DNA of 64,000 nucleotides, taken from UBA1858 sp965262455 (GTDB lineage: Bacteria; Pseudomonadota; Gammaproteobacteria; UBA4575). The DNA lies in NCBI GenBank assembly GCA_965262455.1, contig CBDHFH010000008.1, positions 992,001 through 1,056,000 on the forward strand. The letters are read 5' to 3'. Under the pieces are notes generated by a model. That model saw only the letters and a program-made list of their open reading frames with translations. It searched no databases and was not told the DNA's origin. Of the stretch, positions 61,440-64,000 are shown piece after piece. How positions within the stretch are numbered: position 1 is the first letter of the stretch; each line of letters opens with the position of its first letter. The translations under genes were made by a program, and so were the position numbers.

Positions 61440-62558
61440 TTAATTATTCTTTCTACGTATTTTTATAATCATACTTTCTACTGCACCCGCCAACCCCTTT
61501 GGCATAAACAATACCGAGATGACAAATACGAAACCCATTATCAATGTCCAAGTTTCAAGGAATGTTTCTGATTCAGATAATGAACCTTGCATCCCAACAA
61601 TGATAATTGCACCCAACATGGATCCCAGCAGGCTATGTCTTCCACCAACTGCACACCAAATAACAATTGAAAGACTTAATTTCACACCCAAAAAAGTTGG
61701 TGAAGCAAATTCCATAACAATGGTATAAAGCATTCCTGCAAGTCCTGCTATCCCAGCAGAGACACCTATAGCAAAAACCTGGTAGTTTGCTACGTCATAG
61801 CCAAAGTAACGAACACGATCTTCATGATCACGAATAGCCTGAAAAATTTTTCCTGTTTTACTTTTTGTAATGGCTAAAGCGATAAACAAACTGATCGTTA
61901 AAAATATTGCGATCAAATAATATGCCGAGCTTCCATATGCATCGAATTCAAATCCAAAAACTTCTAATGATGCTAAATCGGTAATACCGTTAAATCCGCC
62001 TGTGATGCTTTGTTGATCTATTATTAAAAGATTAACAACAACCAAAACAGCTAAAGTGATTATCGCGATGTACACTCCGGTAACACGACCCTTGAAAACA
62101 AACCAACCTAGTATAATTGATAATAAGACAGGGAATAATATTCCTGCCAATACAGCAAATGTAAATGAATGAAAAGGTTGCCAAATTAATGGCAATGTCT
62201 CGACATTATTCCACACCATGAAATCAGGCAGACCTTCTGATCCTGTATGCACTGGCACTGTACGCAACTTTAAAGTCATTGCCATGCAATATGATCCCAG
62301 GCCAAAGCTCATTGCTTGTCCCAAGTTCAGTATCCCTGCATAACCCCATGATAGACTCAGCGCAATAGCCAGCATTCCCATAATTAAATATGTCGAAAAT
62401 TTATTTAGCAAGTAGGCATCATCAATAATACTAGGAATAATAAAGATGGCTGCACACACAAGCGCATAAATTATTATCTGCGAAGTAGTACTACCAATTC
62501 GTTTATTATTAGCAGCTATATTTAATTCAGACTCTTTTTCAATAACCGCACTCATCAA
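61440..62558 (-). CDS. urtC: UrtC/LivM-like ABC transporter permease
   Basis: The 372-residue permease has about ten hydrophobic segments. LSWGYAGILNLGQAMSFGLG and FKGRVTGVYIAIITLA are the LivM/UrtC signatures, then AIRDHEDRVRYFGY in the cytosolic loop that meets the ATPase. Starts one base after urtB. Confidence 0.9.
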   Translation of the reverse strand: MMSAVIEKESELNIAANNKRIGSTTSQIIIYALVCAAIFIIPSIIDDAYLLNKFSTYLIMGMLAIALSLSWGYAGILNLGQAMSFGLGSYCMAMTLKLRTVPVHTGSEGLPDFMVWNNVETLPLIWQPFHSFTFAVLAGILFPVLLSIILGWFVFKGRVTGVYIAIITLAVLVVVNLLIIDQQSITGGFNGITDLASLEVFGFEFDAYGSSAYYLIAIFLTISLFIALAITKSKTGKIFQAIRDHEDRVRYFGYDVANYQVFAIGVSAGIAGLAGMLYTIVMEFASPTFLGVKLSLSIVIWCAVGGRHSLLGSMLGAIIIVGMQGSLSESETFLETWTLIMGFVFVISVLFMPKGLAGAVESMIIKIRRKNN

Positions 62559-63437
62559 TTACCCGCCTCTTACCTTTGAAGAAAATAATCCTTGCGGCCG
62601 GAAACGGATCAAAACAACTATTGCCAATAAAACAAGTGCTTTAGCAATGGTGTCGTTACTTTGGAATGAAATAAAACTTGTTAGCTCTCCTAAGATTACT
62701 GCACTTAACACAGTGCCTATTAAGCTTTCAACACCACCTAGCACCACTACAAAAAATGCATCAATCACATATGGCGTACCCATTTCAGGAGAAACGCTCT
62801 TTAGAGGCGAAATTAATGCACCAGCTAATCCTGCCAGGCCTGCACCATACGCAAAAGTAAGACCAAAAATACGATTGCTATTGATACCAAAGCTACTCGC
62901 AATTTCTGGGTTTTGAGTAATGGCGCGTAATTTAACTCCAAATGATGTTTTAAACATGAGATACCAGGTAACCAGGAACAAGATTGCAGCAAATATCAAG
63001 ATAAATATCCTAAACGCAGATACATCCACACCTAGAATTGAAACACTGCTGGCAAGTTGGTTCGGCATCTCGACATAACGAAGTTCTCCCCCTGCAGAGA
63101 GGCGAATTGCTTGAATTGCAATCACACCAATTCCCCAAGTCGCTAGAATCGTATCCAATGGCCTCGAATACAAATGTCGAATAACCACACGCTCAATTAT
63201 CCAGCCAACTGATGCAACTAATAAAAATATAAAAATTAAACTTTGAAACAAGTTCAGATTAAAATATGTTTGCAATGCCCATGCACTGTATGCACCCAGC
63301 ATTACAAATTCTCCATGGGCTAGATTAATTACACCTGTTGCGCCATATATAATGGCCAATCCTAATGCAACAAGTAATAAAATTGAAGCAATGCTTAATC
63401 CAGTTATTAGCTGAGACAAAATTGCAGCTGGATCCAT
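62559..63437 (-). CDS. urtB: UrtB/LivH-like ABC transporter permease
   Basis: The 292-residue permease has YGATGVINLAHGEFVMLGAY near 30-50, then TWGIGVIAIQAIRL and VLGGVESLIGTVLSAVILG, all typical of the LivH/UrtB group. It lacks the long N-terminal extension of many urea UrtB proteins, so general amide or amino acid use cannot be excluded. Confidence 0.88.
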   Translation of the reverse strand: MDPAAILSQLITGLSIASILLLVALGLAIIYGATGVINLAHGEFVMLGAYSAWALQTYFNLNLFQSLIFIFLLVASVGWIIERVVIRHLYSRPLDTILATWGIGVIAIQAIRLSAGGELRYVEMPNQLASSVSILGVDVSAFRIFILIFAAILFLVTWYLMFKTSFGVKLRAITQNPEIASSFGINSNRIFGLTFAYGAGLAGLAGALISPLKSVSPEMGTPYVIDAFFVVVLGGVESLIGTVLSAVILGELTSFISFQSNDTIAKALVLLAIVVLIRFRPQGLFSSKVRGG

Positions 63438-63464
63438 ATTTTATATTCTCCAATCCTTAATCTT

Positions 63465-63502
63465 AAAAAGCCGGAGTGATAATAAATTCATTCCACTCCG
63501 AC
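63465..63502 (-). terminator. Hairpin between the binding-protein gene and urtB
   Basis: CGGAGTG and CACTCCG form a stem around a 15-base loop; on the minus strand CTTTTT follows. Such a partial terminator would let the binding protein be made in excess of the permeases. Confidence 0.65.
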
Positions 63503-63536
63503 TTAATCTTCACCAATTACATTGGTACACGATGAG

Positions 63537-64000
63537 TTAAACTTCTTTTAATCCTTCTTCTGTACACTGTTGATTTGGATAGGCCTTATATGGAACAGGC
63601 TCTAACCATTCACTAGACTGCTCTAATATCTTAAATTGTCCATTAGACTGACACTGTCCAATCTTAGGCCAGAGATATGTATGCAAGGTAGCTGGATCAA
63701 TTTTGACTGGCCCTTGTGGTGCGATCATCTCTACACCTTTTATGGCTTCACGTATTGTGTCAGGCGCAATATCACTAGGATCGAGTTTTTCAACTGCCTG
63801 CTTGAACATATACATTTGGAAATATGAAGGCTCAGATACGAAGTGAGTCACTTTATCTTCACCCCAACGACTTCTGTATGCTTCAATAAATTTTTGATTT
63901 TCAGGAGAGTCATAAACTTGGAAGTATGGCGCAGATGTAAAGTGTCCTGCTGCTGCATCACCGCCCATAGCTGCAACTTCATTTTCAGATGTAGTTAAGC
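63537..64000 (-). CDS. urtA: UrtA/AmiC-like substrate-binding protein, C-terminal part
   Basis: The gene runs off the right edge; about 154 C-terminal residues are visible. TTSENEVAAMGGDAAAGHF and SEPSYFQMYMFKQAVEKL match the type I periplasmic binding proteins of the UrtA/amide group, with LHTYLWPKIGQC near the end. It would bind urea or a short amide and deliver it to UrtBC. The coupling to amiE favours an amide. Confidence 0.85.
   Translation of the reverse strand, partial: LTTSENEVAAMGGDAAAGHFTSAPYFQVYDSPENQKFIEAYRSRWGEDKVTHFVSEPSYFQMYMFKQAVEKLDPSDIAPDTIREAIKGVEMIAPQGPVKIDPATLHTYLWPKIGQCQSNGQFKILEQSSEWLEPVPYKAYPNQQCTEEGLKEV

Noticed and set aside
59987..64000. Urea as certain substrate of the ABC transporter
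   Set aside because: The family name suggests urea, but no urease or urea amidolyase gene is present and AmiE follows directly; amide is more likely.
1..64000. CRISPR array, rRNA or prophage
   Set aside because: No regularly spaced direct repeats, no rRNA-like sequence and no phage structural genes were seen.

Overview
The window is about 38% G+C by eye. Its genes look gammaproteobacterial: a SthA-type transhydrogenase, a cluster-ligating FNR, a Pseudomonas-type AmiE amidase, a TusE/DsrC-fold protein and PEP-CTERM-like secreted proteins. It reads as a facultatively anaerobic, free-living aquatic gammaproteobacterium. I cannot name a genus. No rRNA, complete tRNA or CRISPR array was seen.

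Region 1 (1-13 kb) is a redox/oxygen-response block: partial sthA, a formate/nitrite-type channel, three small c-type cytochromes, a DsrC-like protein, a FixL/FixJ-like pair with a possible haem PAS domain, a degenerate receiver, FNR with all four cluster cysteines, CbpM-like and Hsp20 proteins, UspA, a globin and an APC permease. At least six FNR-type palindromes (TTGAT-N4-ATCAA) lie upstream of these genes, most of them about 32 bp from a -10-like hexamer, as in class II FNR promoters. The region appears to be a compact FNR regulon.

Region 2 (13-28.7 kb) holds a bacterial voltage-gated sodium channel, a CNNM-like protein and a full glycogen module: glk, glgP, malQ, a GH57 enzyme, glgC, glgB, glgA and then ldhA. 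Together these would store glucose as glycogen and ferment it to D-lactate.

Region 3 (28.7-35.2 kb) holds a TonB/ExbD/ExbB set whose ExbB carries a large secreted DUF2341-LamG N-terminus, a Yellow/MRJP-like protein, a rhodanese lipoprotein and several small proteins.

Region 4 (about 35.2-53.7 kb) is an accessory region. It contains single genes of mixed orientation, three cold-shock genes, secreted proteins with exosortase-like tails, broken genes, an insertion sequence, a duplicated methyltransferase, and two families of repeats not noticed elsewhere in the window: a short palindrome next to many genes, and a composite element (three copies) whose right end matches the insertion sequence terminus.

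Region 5 (53.7-64 kb) is one long minus-strand gene set: a UrtABCDE/amide-type ABC transporter, the aliphatic amidase AmiE, a NorQ/CbbQ-like AAA+ ATPase, a NorD/CbbO-like VWA protein and acetyl-CoA synthetase. The simplest reading is import of acetamide-like amides, hydrolysis to ammonia plus acetate, and activation of the acetate to acetyl-CoA.
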